The notes below the pieces were generated by a model. The model was given only the letters and a program-made list of their open reading frames with translations. It had not been told where the DNA came from and ran no database searches. Both the position numbers and the translations under genes were made by a program. Shown in pieces: positions 6,643-14,668 of a stretch of 19,541 bases of DNA; the first letter of the stretch is position 1; each line of letters starts with the position of its first letter. This DNA comes from Coneutiohabitans thermophilus (GTDB lineage Bacteria; Zhuqueibacterota; Zhuqueibacteria; Zhuqueibacterales; Zhuqueibacteraceae): the NCBI GenBank assembly GCA_034505235.1, contig JAPDQY010000116.1, forward strand, positions 1 to 19,541, given 5' to 3'.

Positions 6643-7814
6643 GTCGCGATTGGCTGCCTTATGGCCGGCACTGGCTGGACGAGGAGGACATCGCCGCCGT
6701 GGTCGAGGTGCTGCGCCATCACCATCTCACCCAGGGCGAAAAAGTCGCGGAATTTGAACAGGCGCTGGCGCAGTATTGCGGCGCGAAGTATGCCGTGGCG
6801 GTGGCCAACGGCACGGCGGCATTGCATTGCGCCGCACTGGCGGCCGGCTTCGCGCCCGGCGAGGAGGTGATCACTTCACCGCTCACCTTTGCCGCCTCGG
6901 CCAACTGCATCGTCTATCTCGGCGGCCGGCCGGTGTTCGCGGATATCGATGCCGGCACGCGCAATCTCGATCCCGCCGAGGTCGCCCGCCGGCTAACACC
7001 CAAAACCCGCGGCCTGATCCCGGTGCATTTTGCCGGCCGCAGTTGTGACATGCCGGTGTTCGCCGAACTGGCGCGCCGCCACAATCTGGTGGTGATCGAA
7101 GATGCCGCGCACGCCCTCGGCAGTGAATATGAAGCCGGCGGCACCTGCCTGCGCGTCGGCGCCTGCGCGCATTCCGACATGACGATTTTCAGCTTCCATC
7201 CGGTCAAGCATGTCACCACCGGCGAAGGCGGCGCCATTCTCACCAACCGCGAAGACTTGTATCAGCGTCTGCTGCTGTTGCGCAGCCACGGCATCACCAA
7301 AAATCCGCAACTGCTCGAGCGCAATGAGGGGCCGTGGTATTATGAAATGCAGGCGCTCGGTTTCAACTACCGCCTGAGCGACATCCAGTGCGCGCTGGGG
7401 CTGAGCCAGTTGCGCAAGCTGTCGCAGTTCATCGCGCGCCGCGCCGCGATCGTCGCGCGCTACAATGCCGCGTTCGGCACGCACCCCGCGCTGATTCCAC
7501 CGCAAGTGCCGCGCGCGCTCACCGCCTGGCATCTCTATGTGTTGGAATTCGACCTCGCCCGGCTTGATTGCGACCGGCGCACGATCTTCCTCGAGCTGCA
7601 GCAGGCCGGTCTCGGCGTGCAGGTGCATTACATTCCCGTGCCCCTGCTGCCCTATTACCGCAGGCAGTTCGGCACCCGGCCCGGCGATTATCCCCGCGCG
7701 GAACGCTACTACAGCCGCGCACTTTCACTGCCGCTTTATCCCAAACTCACGGACGCCGAGGTGGAGCGGGTGATCGAAACGGTTTTCACAGTCGTCAACC
7801 GCCATTGCCGATGA
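6639..7814 (+). CDS. pseC: UDP-4-amino-4,6-dideoxy-N-acetyl-L-altrosamine transaminase, PseC
   Basis: This 391-residue protein belongs to the DegT/DnrJ/EryC1/StrS family of PLP sugar aminotransferases. It adds an amino group at C4 of the PseB product, with glutamate as usual donor. Visible features are VANGTAALHCAALAAG (about 55-70), the PLP-binding Asp in VVIEDAAHALGSEY (Asp155) and the Schiff-base Lys in SFHPVKHVTTGEGG (Lys190). The last phrase is typical of PseC. The C-terminal part includes FNYRLSDIQCALGLSQL and VHYIPVPLLPYYR, which help build the substrate pocket. The ATG at 6639 overlaps the pseB stop as ATGA, indicating translational coupling, and its stop overlaps the next gene in the same way. 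Confidence 0.95.
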   Translation: MSRDWLPYGRHWLDEEDIAAVVEVLRHHHLTQGEKVAEFEQALAQYCGAKYAVAVANGTAALHCAALAAGFAPGEEVITSPLTFAASANCIVYLGGRPVFADIDAGTRNLDPAEVARRLTPKTRGLIPVHFAGRSCDMPVFAELARRHNLVVIEDAAHALGSEYEAGGTCLRVGACAHSDMTIFSFHPVKHVTTGEGGAILTNREDLYQRLLLLRSHGITKNPQLLERNEGPWYYEMQALGFNYRLSDIQCALGLSQLRKLSQFIARRAAIVARYNAAFGTHPALIPPQVPRALTAWHLYVLEFDLARLDCDRRTIFLELQQAGLGVQVHYIPVPLLPYYRRQFGTRPGDYPRAERYYSRALSLPLYPKLTDAEVERVIETVFTVVNRHCR

Positions 7815-8575
7815 GCATGCTCTCCGACAAGACGGCATGGTCGGCCGCCGTCATCCTGCAGGCACGCATGGGCTCGACACGCCTGCCCGGCAAGGTGTTG
7901 CGCCCGGTCGCGGGCCGGCCGCTGCTCCAATGGTGCCTGCTGCGGCTGGCGGAATCCCGGCTGTGCCGCCGGGTGATCGTGGCCACCACCACCCTGCCCC
8001 AGGATGATGCCATTGCCGCGTTTTGTGAACAGCAGCAGGTGCCCTGCTTTCGCGGCAGCGAAAACGATGTGCTGCACCGCTACCACGAGGCGGCGCGGCA
8101 GTTTTGCGTCGATCCCGTGATTCGCGTCACCGCCGATTGTCCGCTCATCGACGCGCGGGTGCTCGATGCCATGCTGGAGGCCTATTTCGCCCGGCCGGTG
8201 GATTACCTGAGCAACACGCTGAAGCGCAGCTTCCCGCGCGGTTATGATCTCGAAATCTTTTCGTTCGCCGCGCTGCACCGCGCGCAGCAACAGGCGCAAC
8301 AGGCCCATGAACGCGAGCATGTCACACCTTTCCTCTACCAGCATCCGCAGATGTTCAAACTGGCCGGTTTTGAAAATGACTGCGAGGCCTCGGCGCTGCG
8401 CGTGACGGTGGACACGCCCGAGGACCTGCAGGTGGTGGAAGGCATTTATCAATATTTTCTGCAAACGGGCCGCGGCCATCATTTCACGCTGGCGGAGTTG
8501 CTGCAACTCTGGCGCAGCCGGCCCGAACTGGCGGCGCGCAATCAACATGTTCGGCAAAAGCAACTCGGTGAGTAA
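7811..8575 (+). CDS. SpsF-type cytidylyltransferase (putative CMP-pseudaminic acid synthetase)
   Basis: This 254-residue protein has the nucleotidyltransferase opening VILQARMGSTRLPGKVL (about 14-30), and VTADCPLID (about 106-114) supplies a metal-binding Asp. The sequence VDTPEDLQVVEGIY near the C-terminus is also typical of SpsF (the COG1861 group, spore coat polysaccharide type). Canonical Campylobacter and Helicobacter PseF are NeuA-like and open with an ARGGS-type motif, so this is a different branch. Its position between pseC and pseG, and the absence of another candidate in the window, suggest it forms CMP-Pse from CTP. That role is inference. The ATG at 7811 overlaps the pseC stop as ATGA. 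Older annotations may label such proteins glycosyltransferase. Confidence 0.85.
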   Translation: MSMLSDKTAWSAAVILQARMGSTRLPGKVLRPVAGRPLLQWCLLRLAESRLCRRVIVATTTLPQDDAIAAFCEQQQVPCFRGSENDVLHRYHEAARQFCVDPVIRVTADCPLIDARVLDAMLEAYFARPVDYLSNTLKRSFPRGYDLEIFSFAALHRAQQQAQQAHEREHVTPFLYQHPQMFKLAGFENDCEASALRVTVDTPEDLQVVEGIYQYFLQTGRGHHFTLAELLQLWRSRPELAARNQHVRQKQLGE

Positions 8576-9599
8576 GGCAATCATTTTTCGGACCGACGGC
8601 AGCCACACCCTGGGCGTTGGCCATGTGTATCGCTGCCTGGCGCTGGCGGAGGCGCTGCACCGTCGTGGCTGTCAGGCGTGCTTTGCGGTCACGGTGACGC
8701 CGGCGGCGATTCAGGCGCTGATTCGGCAACACGGCCATCAGGTGGAGGTGCTCGCCGGCGGGGCGCCGGAACTCACGCAGCTTGCCGCGCTCTCAGAGCG
8801 GCTGGGCACGCGGCTGATCTGTGTCGATAGCTACGCCGCCGATGCCGCATATTTTCGCGCCCTGCAGGCGGCGGGCTGGCGCACGGTGTGCATCGATGAC
8901 TTTGCCGGCTTCCCGATTGCAGCCGGGATGGTGATCAATCACAATGCCTATGCCGCGGAGTTGCGCTATGACGTTCCCGCCGGGGCGCGCCTGCGGCTCG
9001 GTCCGCGTTATGCACTGTTGCGCCGGCAATTTCGCGAAACGCGCCTTGCCGCCCTGCCGCCGGCGACGCCGCCCTACGTTCTGGTGTTGATCGGCGGGTC
9101 GGATCCGCAGCAATGGAGTCTGCGTCTCGCCCGCAGTCTGCTGGCGGCACTGCCGGCAGCGGTCCATCTCGTCGTCGTCGCCGGCCCGGCAACCACCAGC
9201 CTGCCGGAGTTGCAGCACTGGTCGCGGGCGCATCCCCGTTTGCGCGTGCTGCACCGGCCGCCGGATCTGCCGGCCGTGATGGCGGGCGCCAGCCTCGCCA
9301 TCAGCGGCGCCGGCGTGACGACTTACGAACTCGCCTGTCTCGGGGTGCCGAGTTTGCTGTTGATCGTTGCCGACAATCAACGGCAAAATGCCGCGGCACT
9401 CGGCCGCCTGGGCATCGCACAGGTGCTGGGCTGGCACGAGGATTTGCAGGCGGAGGAGATTGCCGCGCGCGCGGCTGTGCTTTTGGAAAATGGCAGTGAA
9501 CGGCAAGAGCTGGCGGCGCGTGGCCGGCGCCTGGTGGATGGTGCAGGCGCGGAACGTGTTGCCGGGGAGATTGTGCATGAAATCGATTCCTCTTACTGA
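8547..9599 (+). CDS. pseG: UDP-2,4-diacetamido-2,4,6-trideoxy-altropyranose hydrolase, PseG
   Basis: This 350-residue GT-B-fold hydrolase removes UDP from the di-N-acetylated sugar to release 6-deoxy-AltdiNAc for PseI. The diagnostic N-terminal phrase GVGHVYRCLALAEAL is at about 23-37, with the putative catalytic His26 equivalent to the active His of Campylobacter PseG. The nucleotide-binding half includes VLIGGSDPQQWSL and the motif ISGAGVTTYELACLGVPSLLL. An SpsG/PseG-type enzyme rather than a NeuC-type 2-epimerase points to pseudaminic rather than legionaminic acid. The start may be ATG 8547 (29-base overlap with the preceding gene) or GTG 8568 (8-base overlap with its TAA); neither has a strong Shine-Dalgarno, and the FRTDGSHTLG core starts after both. 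Confidence 0.93.
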   Translation: MFGKSNSVSKAIIFRTDGSHTLGVGHVYRCLALAEALHRRGCQACFAVTVTPAAIQALIRQHGHQVEVLAGGAPELTQLAALSERLGTRLICVDSYAADAAYFRALQAAGWRTVCIDDFAGFPIAAGMVINHNAYAAELRYDVPAGARLRLGPRYALLRRQFRETRLAALPPATPPYVLVLIGGSDPQQWSLRLARSLLAALPAAVHLVVVAGPATTSLPELQHWSRAHPRLRVLHRPPDLPAVMAGASLAISGAGVTTYELACLGVPSLLLIVADNQRQNAAALGRLGIAQVLGWHEDLQAEEIAARAAVLLENGSERQELAARGRRLVDGAGAERVAGEIVHEIDSSY

Positions 9600-10635
9600 A
9601 TCCCGCCGCATTGGCGAAGGCGAACCCTGCTTCGTGATTGCCGAGGCGGGTTCCAATCACAATCGTGATTTTGCGCTGGCACAGAAGCTGATCGAGGTCG
9701 CCGCCCAAGCCGGCGCCGATTGCGTCAAGTTTCAAGTCTTCACCGCCGATAAAATCTATTCCAAAAAAACGCCGAAGATGAGCTACTTGAAGGAGAAGCA
9801 GCTCACGCAGGAAAGCGAGACGGTGTATGATTTGATCAAGAAGCTCGAGCTGCCGCGCGAGTGGCTGCCGGACTTGCAGGCCTACAGCCGGGAACAGGGC
9901 ATCATTTTCTCCGCCACGCCCTTTGATCTGGAAGCGGTCGATCTGCTCGCCAAACTCGACGTACCCTTCTACAAAGTCGCCTCCTTTGAGATCACCCACC
10001 TGCCGCTGCTGCGCCACATCAGCTGCACCGGCAAGCCCATCATTCTTTCCACCGGCATGGCCAGCCTGGCGGACATCGAGCGCGCGCTGGAGGCGATTGC
10101 GCAGGCCGGCAGCAGCGAGGTGATTTTGCTGCATTGCGCCATCAACTATCCGCCGGCTTATGAGGACATTCATTTGCGCGCCCTCGACACCCTGCGCCGC
10201 GCCTTCGAGGTGCCGGTGGGATTTTCCGACCACACGCTCGACAGCGTGTGCCCGATCGCCGCGGTGGCCCTGGGCGCCTGCGTCATCGAGAAACATTACA
10301 CCGTCGACCGCTCGCTGCCGGGTCCCGATCATCCCTTCGCGATGGAGCCGGCGCAATTGCGCGAGATGATCGACAGCATCCGCAAAACTGAAAAGGCGCT
10401 CGGCCGCGGGCTGAAGCGGCATACCGCCGCCGAAACCGAGCTGCACCGTCTGGCACGGCGCAGCCTGGTGGCCGCCTGCGACATTCCCGCGGGCACCACC
10501 ATCACGGCGGCGATGCTGGAGGTGAAACGGCCGGGGTTCGGCATTCCCACCCATTTGATGGACCTGGTCATCGGCCGCACCGCGCGCGTCAACATTGCAG
10601 CCGATGATATTCTGTCCTGGGATATGATTGGCTGA
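9577..10635 (+). CDS. pseI: Pseudaminic acid synthase, PseI (NeuB family)
   Basis: This 352-residue enzyme condenses phosphoenolpyruvate with 6-deoxy-AltdiNAc to give the nine-carbon pseudaminic acid. The TIM-barrel NeuB domain spans about 20-270: IAEAGSNHN (about 21-29), CVKFQVFTADKIY, IILSTGMASL, VILLHCAINYPP, VGFSDHT and EKHYTVDRSLPGPDHPFAM. The C-terminal SAF domain (about 290-350) includes RRSLVAACDIPAG and ends KRPGFGIPT-type; in this family it completes the active site of the dimer partner. The ATG at 9577 lies 6 bases after GGGGAGA (9564-9570) and inside the pseG end, a 23-base overlap, so coupling is likely. Pse versus legionaminic or sialic acid specificity is assigned from the neighbouring PseB, PseC and PseG. 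Confidence 0.94.
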   Translation: MKSIPLTESRRIGEGEPCFVIAEAGSNHNRDFALAQKLIEVAAQAGADCVKFQVFTADKIYSKKTPKMSYLKEKQLTQESETVYDLIKKLELPREWLPDLQAYSREQGIIFSATPFDLEAVDLLAKLDVPFYKVASFEITHLPLLRHISCTGKPIILSTGMASLADIERALEAIAQAGSSEVILLHCAINYPPAYEDIHLRALDTLRRAFEVPVGFSDHTLDSVCPIAAVALGACVIEKHYTVDRSLPGPDHPFAMEPAQLREMIDSIRKTEKALGRGLKRHTAAETELHRLARRSLVAACDIPAGTTITAAMLEVKRPGFGIPTHLMDLVIGRTARVNIAADDILSWDMIG

Positions 10636-10647
10636 CCGCGCCACGCC

Positions 10648-12555
10648 ATGACCACCCGCATCCATCTGCGCCCGGCCGGCGAGCACGACAGCGAGGATGT
10701 GCTGCGCTGGCGCAATGATCCCGTCACCCGCGCCAACTCCTTTCACAGTGATCCCATTTCGCCGGCGGAACACCGGCGCTGGTTCAGCCGGACACTGGCG
10801 CGCCGCGACCGCCTGCTGCTCATCGGCATGGCGGGCAGCGAGAGGATCGGCGTGGTGCGCTTCGACCTGGCGGGCGACAGCGCGGAAATCAACATCAACC
10901 TGGCACCGGAGGCGCGCGGCCGCGGGCTGGGCACGGCCTTGATCGCGGCCGGCAGCGGGTATGTGTTCGAGCACCATCCGGCCATCACGAAAATTTATGC
11001 GAAAATCAAACCGCAGAACACGGCCTCGCTGCGCGCCTTCGAGAAGGCCGGCTATTGTTTGCTGAGCCGCGCGGAGCACGAGACCTACGTGCTGACCCGC
11101 CAGCACAGCGCCGCGGCCGGCATTTACCCCAACCGCCGTTTGATTGTGCGGCAGGTGATGCAGTTGTCGGGCGCCAATGTCATCGTGCAGGCAGCACGCT
11201 TCGTCAAGAATTTCCTGCTGGCGCGCCTGCTCGGCCCGCAGTTGTTCGGTCTGTGGAACGGCCTGCAGATTTTGCTGGTGTACGGTGTGAATGCCCATCT
11301 CGGCGTGCTCAATGCCATGAATCGCGAGGTGCCGCTCTGTCGCGGCCGCGGTGCGAGCGCGGCGATTCCGGCGCTGGCGCGCGTCAGCCTGACGTTCACC
11401 ATGCTCGCCACGCTGGTGCTGGCGGCAGGGCTGGTGTTGATCAGCATGACCCCGCTGGTCGCCGGTTTGGAAGCCGTGGCGTTGCGTCTGCTCGCCGCGG
11501 TGCTGCTGGCGCAGCAGCTTTATCAATTCTTCCAGTTTTGGCTGCGCGCCGATGATCGCTTCGACCTGCTCAGCCGCACGCTGGTGGTTTCGGCGCTGAT
11601 CGAGCTGGTGGTGACCGTGGCGTGGGTTTATCACGCCGGTTTCACCGGCATCTTCCACGGTTTTCTCGCCGGGGCGCTGGTGGCGGTCGCGCTCTGCCTG
11701 CGCGCCGTTGACCCCGTGATTTGGCGCCTGAATTTTGATTTCCGTCTCATCCCGCCATTGCTGCGACTGGGCTTTCCGATGATGATCGTCGGCCTGAGCT
11801 ACAGTTTGATGACGACGCTGGACCGCGTGTTGATCATCCATTTTCTCGGCAGCGAACAACTCGGCTATTATGCACTCGGGCCGCTGGTGCTGGCGGCGCT
11901 GACCTATGTGCCGGCCACCATCAATCAGGTGATTTATCCCAAGCTGGGCGAGCGCTATGGCGCAACGGGCGACCCACGCAGCGTGGCCGGCTATGTCATC
12001 CGGCCGACGGTGATCACCGCCTACCTCATGGCATTGGTGCTGGGCGGCGCGTATCTCGGCCTGCCGCTGCTGCTCGAGTGGCTGCCGAAATACCGCGCCG
12101 GTCTGCCCGCCGCCCGCATACTCTTTGCGGGATTTTATTTCCTCAGCCTGGTCGGCGCCAGTGCCAATCTGCTGGTCACCATCAACCGCCAGATACAATA
12201 CCTGATCAGCTTGTTCGCGGCGATTGCGCTGGGCTTGCTGCTCAATTTCGCCGCGATTTTCGCGGGCTGGGGCATTGCCGGAATTGCCGCCACCACCAGC
12301 GTCACCTATTTTCTTTATGCCGCCGGCGTCATTGGTTTCACCGCGCGGCGCCATCTCGGCTTCCACCACATGCTGCTCCGGCGTCTGGCCGGACGTCTCA
12401 TGCTGCCCTACCTCCTGGCCGCCGTCAGCCTCGCCGCCGCGCTGCAAATTGATACTGGACATCCCGCGCTCACCCCGCTGCTGCAAGTCGGTGTGTTCGT
12501 CCTGGCCTTCGGCCTGCTCGCCTATGTACCCGGCCGCCGGGAGTGGTCATCGTGA
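10648..12555 (+). CDS. Fusion of PseH-like GNAT acetyltransferase and Wzx-like polysaccharide flippase
   Basis: This 635-residue protein has two parts. Residues 1 to about 150 form a GNAT domain: VLRWRNDPVTRANSF (about 18-32), a PseH-like opening, then the acetyl-CoA motif ININLAPEARGRGLGTALI (about 81-99, with R90-GRGLG) and NTASLRAFEKAGY. Residues about 160-635 are a multi-spanning MATE/Wzx-type lipid-linked oligosaccharide transporter, beginning VKNFLLARLLGPQLFGLWNG, with about 12-14 hydrophobic helices. The GNAT part is the only PseH candidate in the locus and would N-acetylate C4 in the cytoplasm; the membrane part would flip the lipid-linked glycan. The frame is open without a stop through the junction (about 11090-11160). 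An internal ATG at 11158 could start a separate flippase but lacks a good ribosome site. It starts 12 bp after pseI and its end overlaps the next gene. Confidence 0.88.
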   Translation: MTTRIHLRPAGEHDSEDVLRWRNDPVTRANSFHSDPISPAEHRRWFSRTLARRDRLLLIGMAGSERIGVVRFDLAGDSAEININLAPEARGRGLGTALIAAGSGYVFEHHPAITKIYAKIKPQNTASLRAFEKAGYCLLSRAEHETYVLTRQHSAAAGIYPNRRLIVRQVMQLSGANVIVQAARFVKNFLLARLLGPQLFGLWNGLQILLVYGVNAHLGVLNAMNREVPLCRGRGASAAIPALARVSLTFTMLATLVLAAGLVLISMTPLVAGLEAVALRLLAAVLLAQQLYQFFQFWLRADDRFDLLSRTLVVSALIELVVTVAWVYHAGFTGIFHGFLAGALVAVALCLRAVDPVIWRLNFDFRLIPPLLRLGFPMMIVGLSYSLMTTLDRVLIIHFLGSEQLGYYALGPLVLAALTYVPATINQVIYPKLGERYGATGDPRSVAGYVIRPTVITAYLMALVLGGAYLGLPLLLEWLPKYRAGLPAARILFAGFYFLSLVGASANLLVTINRQIQYLISLFAAIALGLLLNFAAIFAGWGIAGIAATTSVTYFLYAAGVIGFTARRHLGFHHMLLRRLAGRLMLPYLLAAVSLAAALQIDTGHPALTPLLQVGVFVLAFGLLAYVPGRREWSS

Positions 12556-14375
12556 AAACCCTGATTGTGCCGGACCGCGACGCGCCTCTGCCCGCGCCCC
12601 CGGCAGCAGAGACGGGGGACTGCGTCTACTTCACCGATGATCCCCGCCTGCAACAGCATCTGCAAACCGCCGCACAAACCTGGCTCGCGACGCCGCATCT
12701 GCTCTCCAATGAAGAGTTGCAGGAAGTGACTGCTCTCGCGGCACAGCGCCATGCCGATTGGCTGCAGAGTTTTCCGGGTTCCCGGCATGCGGGTTTGCCG
12801 GTCGCCACGGCCCTGGTGCAGTTTTATGAACCCTGGGCAACCGCGCTGCGCAAGCTGGCGGCTTACCGCCGTTTGCTTGCCACCGTCCGGCCACGGCGCG
12901 TGATCGCGCCCGCGAGTGAAATCCCCTGGCTCGAGGCGCTGCTCGCTTCGCAACCGGAGGTGAAACTTCTGACCGCCGCGGCACCGCGCGGCGTGCTGTG
13001 GCAGTTGCGGCAACGCTTCAGGAACAGTTGGCTGAGCAATCGCGTGCGCTATCGCGGTGGCTGGCGGCCGGCGCTGCACTTTTACTTCGATTACTGGTGG
13101 AGTGAAACGCCCTGGCTGAAAGCCCGCGGCAGGCCGGCCAGCCTGGCCGGTGATTATGTGCTGTTCTCCGCCGGCTATATCAACCACGCCCGCACCTTTC
13201 TGCCGATCCTGCGCCGGCTGCCGTGGCCCAGTCTCGTCATTGTCAGCACGCCCGAAGCCTGCCGCTATTTTCGCGAACGCGGCGTACCCTATCGCCGCTT
13301 CGGCCATTTCATTACCGCGGGGGCCTGGCGGCATTATCGCGCCTGGAAGGCCGCGCCGCTCCGGCAGGGGGACTTGTTCGGTGACGAAGCGATTTTCCAT
13401 TTTGCGGGCGTCGATCTGCGGCCGTTTCTGCGGGCGAGTTTGCTGCGCCTCCTGCGCCAGCAGCTTGGCCGCCTGCGATTGTATGCCGAAGTCTATCTCG
13501 ACTTGCTCGAGCGGGCCCGGCCGCGGCATGTCGTGGTGGCGGATGACACCACGACGCACGGCCGAATCATCGTGCTGGCAGCGCAGGCCCTCGGCATTCC
13601 CACGCTCAACATTCAACATGGCGCCATCGCCGACGTGCAGCACTATCGCCAGGCGGTGACCGACAAACTGGCGGTGTGGGGCGAACATGATCGCGCCCTG
13701 CTCATGCGTCACGGCGTCGCCGCGGAGAAGATCGTGGTCACCGGCCAGCCGCGCTTTGCGGCCACGGCAATCGCGCCGGCGGAAGCCGCCGGTCTGCGTC
13801 GTCGTTATCGCCTGCCGGCCGGGGTGAAAGTGTTGTTGTGGGCCACCACGCCTTTTGTGCCGCGCCTGTCCTACGATGTGCCGGAACGCAATTCGCGCTA
13901 TCTCCGCGCGCTGCTCGAGATTCTGGCCGCTGAGCCGCAGTGGTTTCTGCTGATCAAATTGCATCCGCGTGATCAGCGTGAAGCTTATGAAAAGGGCCTG
14001 TCCGGAAACAACCGCGGGCTGCGGCACCGCGTGCGCCTGCTGCAAAACGAGGACATGCAGGAGCTGTTGCCGCTCGCCGATGTGCTGCTGGCCTGGAACA
14101 CCAGCGTGATTCAGGAAGCGGTGCTGGCGGGCAAAGCCATCATCGGCATCAACTTTTTTGGCATGCCGGAGGCCATTCCCTCGGTCTCCGAGGGGGTGGC
14201 AGTGCCGGCGCGGGATGCGGCGGAGCTGCAGGCGGCCTTGCAGCGCATTTTGGCGGGCGATCAGACAACCCTCGCCGCGCTGGCAGCGGCCCGGCCGCGC
14301 TACGCCGCCCGCTATTTGAATGCGGGCGAACGCTCCGCAGTGGACCGCATCCTCGAGCTGCTGGCCGGAACGTGA
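12552..14375 (+). CDS. Large GT-B-like transferase, candidate pseudaminic acid or glycan transferase
   Basis: This 607-residue soluble protein is not one I can name. The C-terminal half resembles capsule/CDP-glycerol-type GT-B transferases: ARPRHVVVADDTTTHGR, LNIQHGAIADVQHY (His about 356), VWGEHDRALLMRHGV, VTGQPRF, FLLIKLHPRD (about 467-474) and DVLLAWNTSVIQEAVLAGKAII (about 509-530). A nucleotide or nucleotide-sugar donor pocket around QHG, KLHP and the WNTS-E helix is typical of such enzymes. The N-terminal half (about 1-300) is long, with Trp- and Tyr-rich stretches, and unlike simple family members. The GTG at 12552 overlaps the flippase stop as GTGA and has GGGAG (12539-12543) 8 bases upstream, better than the alternative GTG at 12543. 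Being last in the Pse operon it could use CMP-Pse, but donor and acceptor are inferred only. Confidence 0.75.
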   Translation: MKTLIVPDRDAPLPAPPAAETGDCVYFTDDPRLQQHLQTAAQTWLATPHLLSNEELQEVTALAAQRHADWLQSFPGSRHAGLPVATALVQFYEPWATALRKLAAYRRLLATVRPRRVIAPASEIPWLEALLASQPEVKLLTAAAPRGVLWQLRQRFRNSWLSNRVRYRGGWRPALHFYFDYWWSETPWLKARGRPASLAGDYVLFSAGYINHARTFLPILRRLPWPSLVIVSTPEACRYFRERGVPYRRFGHFITAGAWRHYRAWKAAPLRQGDLFGDEAIFHFAGVDLRPFLRASLLRLLRQQLGRLRLYAEVYLDLLERARPRHVVVADDTTTHGRIIVLAAQALGIPTLNIQHGAIADVQHYRQAVTDKLAVWGEHDRALLMRHGVAAEKIVVTGQPRFAATAIAPAEAAGLRRRYRLPAGVKVLLWATTPFVPRLSYDVPERNSRYLRALLEILAAEPQWFLLIKLHPRDQREAYEKGLSGNNRGLRHRVRLLQNEDMQELLPLADVLLAWNTSVIQEAVLAGKAIIGINFFGMPEAIPSVSEGVAVPARDAAELQAALQRILAGDQTTLAALAAARPRYAARYLNAGERSAVDRILELLAGT

Positions 14376-14378
14376 TTG

Positions 14379-14396
14379 GCGGTGTTTTACCACCGC
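14379..14396 (+). repeat. Short hairpin just after the Pse operon
   Basis: GCGGTG (14379-14384) and CACCGC (14391-14396) form a 6-bp stem with a TTTTAC loop, beginning 4 bases after the last stop codon. No T-run follows, so it is at best a weak or Rho-assisted 3' end signal. Confidence 0.35.
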
Positions 14397-14467
14397 TGCA
14401 TTGACGGGCCTTTGCGTCCTGAGGGCTGCTGCAACACTCCGCATGGCCCCCGCTGCCGACTTTTCGC

Positions 14468-14496
14468 TTGACTCTCTAGCCTTTTTTTTATATCAT
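14468..14496 (+). promoter_or_regulatory. Sigma70-like promoter of the nuo membrane-arm cluster
   Basis: TTGACT (14468-14473) matches five of six -35 bases and TATCAT (14491-14496) five of six -10 bases, with the optimal 17-bp spacer, which includes a run of eight Ts. Transcription would start near 14503, giving a leader of about 166 bases before nuoA. The remaining 293-bp gap between the Pse operon and nuoA (14376-14668) holds no gene I can support. Confidence 0.65.
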
Positions 14497-14668
14497 GCCC
14501 GCGACTCAAAACGTTGTTCCTGATCAAAAACCCTGCGGAGAGAGGAAAACGACTCACAATTCGTCACCCGGTGAGACGCGGCGTTTCTCTTTCTGCTCGT
14601 CCCTGTGCGACGGGACACATCATCACAGGCAGCTCGTGTTGCACTCGTGAGCGAGGGAAGGAAGGGAA

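Noticed and set aside
5674..10635. Legionaminic or sialic acid pathway instead of pseudaminic acid
   Set aside because: The inverting FlaA1/PseB-type dehydratase and PseG-type hydrolase favour pseudaminic acid. The legionaminic and sialic routes use a NeuC-type epimerase-hydrolase, which is absent here.
9301..12486. A 1061-codon minus-strand open frame across pseG, pseI and the fusion gene
   Set aside because: It is antisense to three well-supported genes and is low-complexity in Gln, His, Arg and Gly. It is an artefact of codon bias.
12522..14444. A 640-codon minus-strand open frame opposite the last Pse-operon gene
   Set aside because: No recognisable domain and no ribosome site. The plus-strand frame has GT-B motifs and a coupled start.
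14482..14489. A run of eight Ts after the Pse operon as an intrinsic terminator
   Set aside because: No GC-rich stem lies directly before it, and it sits as the spacer of a well-spaced -35/-10 pair.
14599..14616. GTCCC/GGGAC inverted repeat in the nuoA leader
   Set aside because: A 5-bp stem with an 8-base loop is expected by chance in GC-rich sequence.
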